Source: JACDAE01 sp963744875
Lineage (GTDB): Bacteria; Chloroflexota; Ktedonobacteria; Ktedonobacterales; Ktedonobacteraceae
Direction of reading: 5' to 3'
DNA: 64,000 nucleotides
Assembly (NCBI GenBank): GCA_963744875.1
Contig: CAVUVQ010000025.1
Location: forward strand, 51,009 to 115,008
Shown in pieces: positions 1 to 9,235 of this stretch (its first letter is position 1; each line of letters begins with the position of its first letter). The notes under the pieces are model-generated. The model saw only the letters and a program-made list of their open reading frames with translations, ran no database searches and had not been told where the DNA came from. A program made the translations under genes and the position numbers.

Positions 1-1
1 G

Positions 2-1252
2 GGTAAGACATTTCAACAGACGCCGCTGCCCTTCAAAATGGGTGGCAATATGCCGGGCCGTGGCATGAGCGAGCGGTTGTCCATTGATCCCAACAACGAT
101 GCCATACTCTATTTTGGTGCTCGTAGCGGCAATGGGTTGTGGAAGAGCACTGACTACGGTGTCACCTGGAACAAGGTCACTAATTTCCCTGATACCGGTC
201 CATTTGCCGAAAATCCCAGTGACACCAGTGGCTATTCCAGTGATCCTATTGGGGTCGTGTGGGTGACTTTTGATCCCTCGACGGGCAAAGCTGGCAGTGC
301 AACGAAGACGATTTATGTTGGTGTTGCCGACAACACAAGTGGTGCAAACAACATTTATCGTAGTACAGATGGAGGCGCGACGTGGGCACCTATTCCAGGT
401 GAGCCGACGTGTAGCGTGGGTGGAACCACGGTAACCTGTGCAGGTGGCGCGACGTGGAGCACAACCACGGATGCCTCGACCGGTTACTTGCCGCATCAGG
501 GGAAACTCGACTCCGCAGGGACGTTATACGTGACCTATAGTGATTGGGAAGGACCGTATAACGGTGGTCACGGAGATGTCTGGAAATTTGTGCCTTCGAC
601 TTCAACGTGGACGAAGATCAGTCCAGTGCCCGGTTCTGATAGTGCAAACAACTTCTTTGGTTATGGGGGGCTGGCTGTTGATATGCAGCATCCAGGGACA
701 CTTGTTGTTGCCCCTGTGAATTTATGGTGGCCGGATGCACAATTGTATCGAAGTACTGATGGGGGAGCGACGTGGAAAAACATCTGGGATTGGGCCAGTT
801 ATCCCAGTCGTACCTTGCACTATACGATGGATATATCGAATGCACCATGGTTGAATTTTGGCAACACCAATCCCGTTGATCCGGTGCCAGCGGTCAAGCT
901 GGGTTGGATGATTGAGGGTATGAATATTGACCCGTTCAACTCGGATCGTATGTTCTACGGCACTGGTGCGACGATCTACGGAACCAATAACCTTACCACG
1001 TGGGATACTGGTGGTCAGGTAGCGCTTAAGAGCATGGCGATGGGTATCGAAGAAACGGCTGTGACTGATTTGATCAGCCCACCTGCCAATGCACATTTGT
1101 ATAGCACTGTAGGAGACGTTGGTGGATGGCGTCACGATGATCTGACGAAATCGCCGGCGGCGATGTACTCTATCCCTTACGCCGGGACGTATTCCGCGAT
1201 CGACTATGCTGAGCTGAACCCCAATTTCATTGTACAGAGTCGGGTACGGTAA
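2..1252 (+). CDS. Xyloglucanase (GH74), partial, 5' end outside window, frameshifted 3' end
   Basis: Secreted endo-acting xyloglucan hydrolase of family GH74, a two-propeller beta-glucanase that attacks plant xyloglucan outside the cell. The reading frame is open from base 2, so the N-terminus and any signal peptide lie left of the window. Visible hallmarks are the family block GGNMPGRGMSERL, then DPNNDAILYFGARSG and several Asp-box blades of the S-T-D-x-G-x-T-W type. The frame stops at 1252, while the family sequence continues without a gap in the +1 frame (RVGYGNPS from about 1236), so this is the front part of a split gene. Family assignment is firm; whether the break is real or a sequence error is unknown. 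Confidence 0.85.
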   Translation, partial: GKTFQQTPLPFKMGGNMPGRGMSERLSIDPNNDAILYFGARSGNGLWKSTDYGVTWNKVTNFPDTGPFAENPSDTSGYSSDPIGVVWVTFDPSTGKAGSATKTIYVGVADNTSGANNIYRSTDGGATWAPIPGEPTCSVGGTTVTCAGGATWSTTTDASTGYLPHQGKLDSAGTLYVTYSDWEGPYNGGHGDVWKFVPSTSTWTKISPVPGSDSANNFFGYGGLAVDMQHPGTLVVAPVNLWWPDAQLYRSTDGGATWKNIWDWASYPSRTLHYTMDISNAPWLNFGNTNPVDPVPAVKLGWMIEGMNIDPFNSDRMFYGTGATIYGTNNLTTWDTGGQVALKSMAMGIEETAVTDLISPPANAHLYSTVGDVGGWRHDDLTKSPAAMYSIPYAGTYSAIDYAELNPNFIVQSRVR

Positions 1253-2495
1253 CCCCAGTGCCAGTCCGGCGGTTACAAGTTCTGCATTCAGTTATGATGG
1301 TGGCACAACGTGGTTTGCGGGCAATAAGGATATACCCGGAATGACCACGAGTGGTGGAACGGTTGCGGCGGCGGCAGATGCCAGTCGGGTATTGTGGGCA
1401 CCGAAGAATGCTGCAGTATCGTACTCGACCGATAACGGCAATACGTGGATTGCCTCCACCGCTATTCCGCAAAACGCCGTTGTGGCCTCTGATCGTGTAA
1501 ATCCGAAGAAGTTCTATGGCTATGGGGGAGGCAAGTTCTGGGTTAGCGTTGATGGAGGCGCAACATTCACTGCCGCCAGCGCGACTGGATTGCCTGCATT
1601 AACGAGCGCGATTACCGTCAAGGCCATGCCTGGTCATGAAGGCGATATCTGGGTTACAGGTGGTACTGCAGGGATCTGGCACTCGACTGATAGCGGCAAT
1701 ACCTTTACCCAGGTAGCAAATGTCACAGAGGCGCATGGAATTGGCTTCGGCATGGCAGCGCCAGGGAAGAGTTACATGGCTCTCTATGCTCTTGCTACTA
1801 TCAGTGGCGTTGAAGGTGTGTTCCGCTCGGACGATGCTGGGAGCACCTGGATACAGATCAACGATAGCCAGCACCAATATGGAGCTACCTGCTGTGTTAC
1901 TGGCGATCCACGTGTGTATGGGCGCGTCTACTTTGGCTCAAATGGTCTGGGTATCATCTATGGCGATATAGCAGGGTCGCAGCCAACACCGACCGCAACG
2001 ACACCTGGTACGACGCCAACGCCTGTGACGCCAACGCCAACGGCGACGACGGGCACAACGCCGACGCCGACTGCGACTCATACACCGACGCCAACCGCGA
2101 CCGCGACTCATACGCCGACGCCGACTGCGACACCAGGTTCTACGCCGACGCCGACCGCGACGCCCACTTCTGGGGGTGGTTGTAAGGTAAGTTATGTGGT
2201 ACAGAGCCAGTGGCCTGGAGGCTTTACGGGTAGTGTCATTGTGACCAATACCAGTTCTACAGCCATCAACGGGTGGACCTTGAAGTTTGCCTTTGCCAAT
2301 GGTCAACAGATCACGCAAGGTTGGAATGGTACTTTCGCGCAGCAAGGTGCGCAGGTGAGCGTCCAGAGTTTGAGTTACAATGGATCGCTTGCGGCCAATG
2401 GAGGATCGACTACATTGGGTTTCAATGGGTCGTGGACGGGGAGTAATACTAACCCGACTACATTTACCCTTAATGGTACGACGTGTAGTAAATAG
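1230..2495 (+). pseudogene. GH74 xyloglucanase C-terminal part with Pro/Thr linker and CBM2
   Basis: Continuation of the GH74 propeller in the +1 frame, beginning at about 1230 where the upstream frame breaks. The nominal TTG start has no ribosome-binding site, so it is unlikely to be translated alone. Order: remaining Asp-box blades (residues 1-245), a low-complexity TPTPTAT linker (about 248-315), and a C-terminal cellulose-binding module of family CBM2 (about 318-421) bracketed by two Cys (CKVSYVV... and ...GTTC) with the conserved Trp residues of the binding face. The architecture fits an extracellular enzyme anchored to plant cell wall. The whole locus is one gene divided by a single-base shift near 1230-1240. 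Confidence 0.8.
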
Positions 2496-2510
2496 TAGTA
2501 GAGTATTGCG

Positions 2511-2560
2511 AATATTTTACCCCTGGAGTGTTATTCATAACATTCCAGGGGTAAAATATT
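2511..2560 (+). terminator. Rho-independent-like terminator of the xyloglucanase gene
   Basis: A 20-base arm (2511-2530) and its complement (2541-2560) match except for one G-T pair, with a 10-base loop. The arms end in A/T-rich tracts on both sides, so it could serve transcripts from either strand. It lies 15 bases after the stop codon. Confidence 0.7.
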
Positions 2561-2566
2561 AAATCG

Positions 2567-2656
2567 GGTAGGGGCGCGATACAATTGTGTTCGTGATTCA
2601 TCAACATTGGGCCACCAGTCAATAAATTGCGGATGCGATACAATCGAGTCCCTACC
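2567..2656. repeat. Degenerate member of the GTAGGGGCGCGAT repeat family
   Basis: Ends are GGTAGGG (2567-2573) and CCCTACC (2650-2656) in inverted orientation. The motif GCGATACAAT occurs near both ends (about 2576 and 2635). It resembles the palindromic elements at 17568, 35685 and 38630 but is less perfect. Confidence 0.45.
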
Positions 2657-2685
2657 GTTTTACATAGAAAGTATATTTATTAAGT

Positions 2686-5600
2686 TCAATCATGTAATAG
2701 CGCAAATATGCGTTCAATCATGGTATAGTCGACGGAGGCGTGGCAGTCAGAGAAAATCTGGCGTGCTTCTTGTAGATAATCAATGCCGCGTCGGAGCATG
2801 GCTTCGTGCTCTTCTGGATGAGAGTAAATAGTTGTTTCTCCATCAATAGGGTGTTGTTGTAAGAGGATTGCGCCATAGGTATGTAGTGTTCTTGCGTAGT
2901 CCAGACGTAGACCGCCTGCGCGAAAAAGAGGGATGGCCTGTTCAAAATAAAGATCGGCCTGCTCATGTTGTCCCTGGCTCATCGAAATCTGTCCCAGCAG
3001 GCGGTTGGCACGTCCGATAACGCGACCGGTCTCATTTTCCTGTGCGGCTTTGAGGGTTTGGAGTGCTATTTGGCGGGCACGTTTGATGTCATCAAGGAGG
3101 TAAGCAGCCATTGCCTGTAGATGTTTGCCATTGGTGAAGGCTTCAATCTCCAATTCATCGAGGGAGAGGGCACGTTGCAGGGTTGACATGGCGCGGAGCA
3201 AGAGGCGTTTACATGGAGCTTTATGCATGCTATGTCCCTGTGAATCGAGAGCGGAGTATGGGCAAGCGAGCATGGCTTCGATGATGCGCAATTCCCCTAA
3301 TCCCACCAGGGCATAGCGAATGCAGCGTGCGCTTTTGATGGTGCGACCAGTGATAATGGCCTGTAAAATGCTTACCTTTGCCTCTTCCAGTTTGCCCAGA
3401 TCGCGTTGCACGTTGGCTAATTCAATATTGCTCCAGCTAACGCATTCGCGATCATTGATGCGTTCAGCGATGTCCAGGCTGCGTTTAAACCATTCTTCGG
3501 CTTCGAGCAGGTTGCCTGAGCGTTGGGCGACATCTCCCAGGTTGCTCGTCACGGTCGCCGTACTGGGGAGGTCACCGATGCGTTCGGCCAGATCGAGGGA
3601 GCGGCGTAAGTAGTCACGTGCTGGAAGGTGTTCACCTTTCGAGATGTAGGCAGCGCCAAGGTTACTACATGCGCGAGCCATTTCTGGCAAGCGCTCGTTT
3701 TGTTCGTAGATCGCCAGTGCGATATGCATGTGCTTGATGCCTTCTCTAAGTGGTCCTGAGCTTGCCAGAACAATGCCTAGTTGCTCATGGGCATAGCCGA
3801 TATCAAAAGGATCGCCTTGCAAGGTACGCTCAATACGTGTGTGAAGGTCTTTTTGAGCCTGGATTTGTTCTTCATTGATGTGGGCAGGAGCTACAAGCCC
3901 GTTTTCGCGCTCTTGACGTTGTTTTTTATTATCTCTCAGACTTCCCAGTTTTCCTGGTGACTGTATAAGGTCATCGAATTGTCCGTAATCGAGTCCTGGA
4001 TCGATGATACTTTCGAGCATCTTTAATGCATCTTGTAGATAGCGATGTGCTTCATGATAATGGCCCTCCAGGCGTAACATTGCGCCATATTGAGAGTGGA
4101 GGCAAGCCCAGGCGACCCCAGTTGTAATACCAGCGCTGCGCATAATCTCTTTGCCACGGCCATAACATTCATAAGCGCGGGCATACTCACCTGTAGAAGT
4201 CCAGGTATTGCCGATTTCGCGCCAGAGCAGTGCCTGTCGTTGCACTTCCTGTTGGACAAGAGCGACGTTATCGGAGGTCGAAGAAGTTATAGCGAGCTGA
4301 AAATTTTTGCTTGTATGCAGAGCGAGGATACATTCGTAGAGGTAGCGTACATCCTCGAAATTTCCTTGTACCACATTACATTCAGCGATGCGCTCAAGGA
4401 GGCGATTGACATGCTGGATAGTTGCAAAAGGGAACTGTGAAATGATCTGAGGGGTGATACGACGAATGGAGCTATGCATATCATTGCCTTCAGAGGATAC
4501 GTGATATTGTCCCCCGACGATGGCATGAATTGTTTGCAGATAATAGCGTAGCGCCTCTGAATAGGCGGCTATCGCGTAGGCCTGATTGCCGGCGATTTCA
4601 GCATAATAGGCCATATCGGTTGGATTGCCACCACCGCGGCTCAAGTGATAGACGATCGCGGCCACCACTTTTTCTGTAAGACTGGAGATATCATGCCGAT
4701 TGGTGCTTTTAATGGCATCGGCGGCTTTACGATGGAAATGGGCACGTCTGGCTGCTGAGAGGCGTTCGTAGAGATGACTGATAATGAGGGGGTGCCAGAA
4801 GTGGTAGGTGATGTGTGTACCCATGCCCTCTTCTGTCAATAAGCCAGCATGTAACGCTTCATCGAGGAGATCAAGAACGACATCCTCGGTAAATTCATTG
4901 GCCATGGGTAGTAACTGACCCAATTCAAAGGAGCCGCCGAGTACGGCTGCTTTTCCCAATAATGCCTGACAATCGCTGCTCAATCTACTCAGACGGCGTT
5001 CAAGCACGGCTGCAATTGCTTCAGGTAAGAGATGGTTGCCATTGTCCGGTTCACGGGAGTCATACCCACGGTTGCGACCAATGGGTGGTGCAGGCTTATA
5101 AACGGTTCCATTCGTGCTAGCGGTGTCTACATTGATAACGCCAGCATTCTCCTCGTGAGAGATCATTTCTACGTAGCGTGCCAGTTCTTCCGCAAAGAAG
5201 GGATTGCCTGCGGCCTGCGTCTGAATACTCTGTATGACATGTTCGGGCAGATGAGATACTAATGCTCCGATCTGAGATTGACTCAGAGGCTGTACGGCGA
5301 GGGCGACGATTGCCTGTTCGCGTTGCAGGTCGCTGACGAGGGTGCGAATTTTATGTTGAGCGGGTAATTCCGCATCGCGACAGGTTGCCAGCAAGAGGAC
5401 GCGTTGATTTTTCAGGTGATGAACAAGATAGGTGAGGAGTTCTATGCTACTATCATCTGCCCAATGGAGGTCATCAAAGACCAGCAGCAGAGGGTTGATG
5501 GTGCTCAATGTATCGATCAGGCCGAGAGTTGCTTCCCAGAGGTGAAGACGTTCCTGTTCATGGGGTAAGGGATTAGAGGTTGGAGTGCGATTGTGGGAGG

Positions 5601-6102
5601 TTTGATCACGTCCATGCAGCGCAAATTCTGGCAAAAGAGCCCTAAGGCGTTCAAGTTTGAATGGCAGCGTCTGTGTCCCATCATCCAGCGTGGTGGGTGC
5701 GTGATTTACAAGCCCGTACGTAACAGTCGCATTTGTGTGACCGGGCACGTCGGTGTGGTTAGCGCCATCAGGGGGGCTACTGACCAGGTTATGTGCTGAT
5801 GTACCTTGCAGTAACGTGCGGAGGAATTCTGTCCAGGGTCGATAAGGAATAGTGCCTTCTTGTTCATAGGAGCGGCTCCAGGCTACAGCCCAGTCGCGTG
5901 TGTATGCAGCAAGGCTAAGTTCCTCAGCCAGGCGTGTTTTTCCAATACCGGGTTCCCCCATAAGGAGCAAAAAGTGTGGTCGACGTGCTCTGGAGGAGAC
6001 GAAAGGAGTTCGAGGTGTCTGGGGAGTTTCATGCCTTTCGGTAGGTAGTGACTGCCTGGTCTCTTGTGAATGTAGGGGCTGCATTGAGAGTTCCATTTTC
6101 AA
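2686..6102 (-). CDS. AAA/NACHT-like ATPase plus TPR half of a BTAD-family regulator
   Basis: Large signal-responsive ATPase with tetratricopeptide repeats, the C-terminal part of an AfsR/SARP-like transcription regulator. Walker A is GEPGIGKT at residues 49-56, a Walker B-like LLLVFDDLHWAD lies near 200, and TPR-type helices fill about 560-1100 (for example GDVAQRSGNLLEAEEWFKR). The preceding gene ends with the P-loop domain entry motif IGRQREL, which normally sits just ahead of Walker A in the same polypeptide. The two frames overlap by 74 bases and differ by +1. I read them as one roughly 1,600-residue protein broken by a frameshift; translation from the TTG at 6102 as a separate subunit is an alternative. 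Confidence 0.8.
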   Translation of the reverse strand: MKMELSMQPLHSQETRQSLPTERHETPQTPRTPFVSSRARRPHFLLLMGEPGIGKTRLAEELSLAAYTRDWAVAWSRSYEQEGTIPYRPWTEFLRTLLQGTSAHNLVSSPPDGANHTDVPGHTNATVTYGLVNHAPTTLDDGTQTLPFKLERLRALLPEFALHGRDQTSHNRTPTSNPLPHEQERLHLWEATLGLIDTLSTINPLLLVFDDLHWADDSSIELLTYLVHHLKNQRVLLLATCRDAELPAQHKIRTLVSDLQREQAIVALAVQPLSQSQIGALVSHLPEHVIQSIQTQAAGNPFFAEELARYVEMISHEENAGVINVDTASTNGTVYKPAPPIGRNRGYDSREPDNGNHLLPEAIAAVLERRLSRLSSDCQALLGKAAVLGGSFELGQLLPMANEFTEDVVLDLLDEALHAGLLTEEGMGTHITYHFWHPLIISHLYERLSAARRAHFHRKAADAIKSTNRHDISSLTEKVVAAIVYHLSRGGGNPTDMAYYAEIAGNQAYAIAAYSEALRYYLQTIHAIVGGQYHVSSEGNDMHSSIRRITPQIISQFPFATIQHVNRLLERIAECNVVQGNFEDVRYLYECILALHTSKNFQLAITSSTSDNVALVQQEVQRQALLWREIGNTWTSTGEYARAYECYGRGKEIMRSAGITTGVAWACLHSQYGAMLRLEGHYHEAHRYLQDALKMLESIIDPGLDYGQFDDLIQSPGKLGSLRDNKKQRQERENGLVAPAHINEEQIQAQKDLHTRIERTLQGDPFDIGYAHEQLGIVLASSGPLREGIKHMHIALAIYEQNERLPEMARACSNLGAAYISKGEHLPARDYLRRSLDLAERIGDLPSTATVTSNLGDVAQRSGNLLEAEEWFKRSLDIAERINDRECVSWSNIELANVQRDLGKLEEAKVSILQAIITGRTIKSARCIRYALVGLGELRIIEAMLACPYSALDSQGHSMHKAPCKRLLLRAMSTLQRALSLDELEIEAFTNGKHLQAMAAYLLDDIKRARQIALQTLKAAQENETGRVIGRANRLLGQISMSQGQHEQADLYFEQAIPLFRAGGLRLDYARTLHTYGAILLQQHPIDGETTIYSHPEEHEAMLRRGIDYLQEARQIFSDCHASVDYTMIERIFALLHD

Positions 6103-7513
6103 TGGTGAGCATTACCTGATGCATAGTCTCAAGTTCTCTTTGTCGCCCGATCAGGGGACTCTGATTATGGCGTCCGAGGTGTAGTACGGGTCGGGTAAAG
6201 GAAGGTTCCTGTGTCGGTGTGGATATTTCAGGAGGTGGTAGGGTGGAGGAGTGGAGGACTCTTTCTCCGATGGTAGTGATGCCCATTTTTGAGGAGAGGG
6301 CGGATGGTAGTTTGCCCTGCCGCAATTCCTCATAGAGCTGTTGTGTTTCTGGTAAGGGGTCATTTTCGTAGTCACGTTGCAGCATTGTAACATACTGGCG
6401 ATAGATCTGGAGAGCTTCCCCACGGCGATCGAGTTGAGTGAGGAGAATCATTAAACGCTGCAACGCCGTTTCGTTCGTTGGTTCTGCCGTGCGCAGGCGA
6501 TCCAGCGTCTCGATGGCGTTGGCTAGAGCACCACGCTCGGTACGTAGATTTGCAAGATCCAGGAGTAAACCAATCCAGGCGCGTTGTAATGCATCACGGC
6601 GAGGTGCGGCCCATTCTGAATAAAGTTCTTCAAGGAGATAGCCGCCCCGGTAGAGCGAACTTGCCTCTTCGAGCAGGCGTTCGGCTTCGTGAGGATTGGA
6701 GCAATTGTTAGCGTCTTTGAGAAGGCGTTCAAATGCTTCCGCATCGACCCAGATATGCGTGCTGTCGGCTATTTCAAGGATATCGCGCTCAAGGCGCAGC
6801 ATACGTGATGAAGCGGGACGTGCGATCTCAGGTTCAAGGATCTGGCGTAATTCGTGTACTGCCCCGTTTAAGCGATTAGCAGCAATCGTAATATCGAGGT
6901 CGGGCCAGAGAAGTTCCATGACCTGTTCTCGACTCGAACGGCGACCGGAGCTACTGAGCAGGCAACCGAGCAGAGCACGTGCTCGTCTACGATGCCAGAT
7001 GCGGCTATCGATTGCGCTCCACTCATCCCCTATTTTTCGTTCAACGCGGAATTGACCCAATACGTAGACGCGGAGCAGAGGCGAAGGCAGAGGAGGGGGT
7101 GCAGACATAGCAGTTCTATCGATGGGTGCAATATTGTCAATCGCTACAATGTGAGCGACCGTAGCGATGCGACCGGGGGGAGCAGTGCTGCTGATGGACC
7201 CGATACGACCAGGAGTGGCACTATTGCTGGCAGAAACTATGGTACTACTTAGTGTCGTACTGTCGACAGAAGTGGGACTAGCCGAAGGAGCAAGGTCACC
7301 AGAGGAAGCAGGGTCACTAGAGGGCGCAATAAATTGGGCCCCTACCTGAACCTCGGTAGGCAGATTTGTGCCGACATATTTACTGATGGTACGCCCTTTT
7401 TCGTTCCAGTAGGCGTACCAATATGGTCCATGGCCCACGCCTTCCCGGCACTTTCGGCAGCGTTGTTTGCCACACCGTGTATACTGCTGGCGATAGGTAA
7501 TTTTATTGTTCAT
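6029..7513 (-). CDS. BTAD-family transcriptional regulator, N-terminal half
   Basis: DNA-binding half of a SARP/AfsR-like regulator. Residues 1-50 hold a Cys motif (CGKQRCRKC) and an HGPYWYAYW block of the kind found in Ktedonobacteria regulators. Residues about 55-140 are low-complexity Ser/Ala/Pro. A winged-helix Trans_reg_C-type domain starts near 147 (LRVYVLGQFRVER), followed by a helical bacterial transcriptional activation domain (to about 405) and IGRQREL near 455, which opens the ATPase module. The frame stops shortly after, and the ATPase and TPR parts continue in the +1 frame from 6102 downward. The start ATG at 7513 gives the conserved N-terminal block. Confidence 0.8.
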   Translation of the reverse strand: MNNKITYRQQYTRCGKQRCRKCREGVGHGPYWYAYWNEKGRTISKYVGTNLPTEVQVGAQFIAPSSDPASSGDLAPSASPTSVDSTTLSSTIVSASNSATPGRIGSISSTAPPGRIATVAHIVAIDNIAPIDRTAMSAPPPLPSPLLRVYVLGQFRVERKIGDEWSAIDSRIWHRRRARALLGCLLSSSGRRSSREQVMELLWPDLDITIAANRLNGAVHELRQILEPEIARPASSRMLRLERDILEIADSTHIWVDAEAFERLLKDANNCSNPHEAERLLEEASSLYRGGYLLEELYSEWAAPRRDALQRAWIGLLLDLANLRTERGALANAIETLDRLRTAEPTNETALQRLMILLTQLDRRGEALQIYRQYVTMLQRDYENDPLPETQQLYEELRQGKLPSALSSKMGITTIGERVLHSSTLPPPEISTPTQEPSFTRPVLHLGRHNQSPLIGRQRELETMHQVMLTIENGTLNAAPTFTRDQAVTTYRKA

Positions 7514-7751
7514 GCGATTTGCCTATCTGCTTAGATATAGAGATTATGAGGATAAACATCCATGCGAGAGCGGGTTGCCTATCCTATTGCTAAAAAATGT
7601 AAAATATTTAATCTTTATTATACCCATTTTAAATGGGCATAACAACTATGTAGCCCATAGACTCTATGGTTTTTCTGCCTATTTGTGTGGCGCGAGGGTT
7701 ATTTTATTGCATGTAGCGGGGCCTGAGAGATGGCCTTTGTTAAAAAAGTTT

Positions 7752-8540
7752 TTAGATTTTACGTCCTTTTAACAAAATTTTGTCGCCGGTGAAGCTCTCC
7801 AGATGCCCATCTGGGCGCAGCTTAATTGCAAAATGCTGTTGGATGGTAGGGCTACTGTCCAATATAAAACATTCCAGTGCAGCTTTCTCATGCTCTGAAA
7901 GCAGGGCACGAGCTGTCCAGGCATCGTAATCGAAGACCGTGTGTAGATATTCTGCAAGTTCAACGTGCAAATCGGCATTGGCAAAGAAGGTGTGCCACTC
8001 TTCACTTGTGCAGGCACGAGCATGGGAAGGATCACGCCACTTCTCAATTTTGTTCATGAAGACATCAAGTTCGGGATCGCTGGGGGCAATATTATCGATG
8101 AGCAGGAAGAGTCCACCATGTTTGAGAACGCGGCCCACTTCCCGCACGAATTGTGCGATGTCGGGGAAATGATGGGGGGCGATACGGCATGTAACGCGGT
8201 CAAAGCTCGCGTCTGCAAAGGGCAGGTGTTCGGCGTCAGCCTCCACAAATATGGCATTTGTCACACCTTGCGAGAGGATAAACGCGCGTGCGGTTGCGAG
8301 CATTGTGGGTGTGAGATCGCTAACGGTAATTTGGGCAACATGGGGTGCGACGGCTAATGCGGTATGGCCGCCGCCTGTGGCAATATCTAGAGCCTGTTGT
8401 TGTGAATCCCACTCTCCCAGTTCGATCAGACGTTTGAGATCTGCGCCTGTACGATGGGAGGTGCTGGTAACATAGCTTGCGGCTGTGCGGCTGAAGTAAT
8501 CTTGCACTCTGGCTTTTTGTTCGGCGTCTGGATCTGGCAT
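7752..8540 (-). CDS. Class I SAM-dependent methyltransferase (UbiE/MenG-like)
   Basis: Rossmann-fold methyltransferase. The SAM-binding motif LDIATGGGHTAL is near residue 50 of the chosen start, an acidic motif II region (SDLTPTMLATA) follows, then ADAEHLPFADASFDRV and the post-motif GRVLKHGGLFLLID. The chosen ATG (MPDPDAE) is preceded by AAAGGGA about seven bases upstream; a longer in-frame start 15 codons earlier lacks such a site. The substrate cannot be told from sequence: the family includes quinone, sterol and small-molecule methyltransferases. It lies between the regulator and a secreted protein with no evident operon partner. Confidence 0.85.
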   Translation of the reverse strand: MPDPDAEQKARVQDYFSRTAASYVTSTSHRTGADLKRLIELGEWDSQQQALDIATGGGHTALAVAPHVAQITVSDLTPTMLATARAFILSQGVTNAIFVEADAEHLPFADASFDRVTCRIAPHHFPDIAQFVREVGRVLKHGGLFLLIDNIAPSDPELDVFMNKIEKWRDPSHARACTSEEWHTFFANADLHVELAEYLHTVFDYDAWTARALLSEHEKAALECFILDSSPTIQQHFAIKLRPDGHLESFTGDKILLKGRKI

Positions 8541-8643
8541 CTGAGTTCCCTTTCTGGAAGTGATGTAGCTCTTGCATTTTACCACTTTTTTGGGGGTCCT
8601 TTGTCCAAATCATATGCGTATTATATTTTTTTGTTTGATAAAA

Positions 8644-9051
8644 TCATTGGTAGCGATAGAGCGCCTGACTATTATCATATGCAGCCTGGGTGCGCTGTTC
8701 AGGAGTAACACAGACGTGGTCATTTGAAGATGCCTCGCGCCACACATAACCATCACGACAGGTGTCGGGGCCATAGGGACCGCCATCCAGCTTGATGCGG
8801 TAAGGCGCTTGACTATTGTCGTATGCAGCCTGGGTACGCTGTTCAGGAGTAACGCAGACGTGATCGCCTGAAAATGCGTCGCGCCATACGTAGCCATTAA
8901 GACACGTATCAGGGCCATAGGGGCCGTTATGCGACATCGTAGAGGTGAGCGTTGCAGCATGACTCAAGGGAGTCATGAAAATCTCGGTAGTTAATAGTGC
9001 AATTACTGTTAGTATGAGCACTATCAAACAACGTATGAACATATTTTTCAT
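8644..9051 (-). CDS. Small secreted protein with two GPYGPDTC repeats
   Basis: A 135-residue exported protein. Residues 1-32 form a typical signal peptide (MKNMFIRCLIVLIL... ending near SHAA). Mature sequence consists of two near-identical units of about 40 residues, each with GPYGPDTC, a GYVWR block, DHVCVTP and EQRTQAAYDN. Each unit has two Cys, suggesting one disulfide per repeat. The motif is familiar from uncharacterised secreted actinobacterial and chloroflexal proteins; no enzymatic function is known to me. A good ribosome-binding site (GGAGG in the reverse strand just above 9052) supports the start. Confidence 0.8.
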   Translation of the reverse strand: MKNMFIRCLIVLILTVIALLTTEIFMTPLSHAATLTSTMSHNGPYGPDTCLNGYVWRDAFSGDHVCVTPEQRTQAAYDNSQAPYRIKLDGGPYGPDTCRDGYVWREASSNDHVCVTPEQRTQAAYDNSQALYRYQ

Positions 9052-9235
9052 AATAGATACCTCCTGATTATTTCACTACTTATATGATAATTCCTGTAGA
9101 AAATCACCTTCGTCTATGGAAGAGATCTCCTATTTGGCACGGCCACCAATCCAGTTTTGCGTTCTTGCCCAATTATGCTAATATGAGCCTATAAAATATT
9201 TCCAATATCATAGTAGCTATGTAGAATGTATAAAC

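Noticed and set aside
1975..2170. Repetitive ACGCCGACGCC-rich stretch as a possible repeat array or CRISPR
   Set aside because: It is the coding sequence of the Pro/Thr linker; units are short, irregular and in frame, with no spacers.
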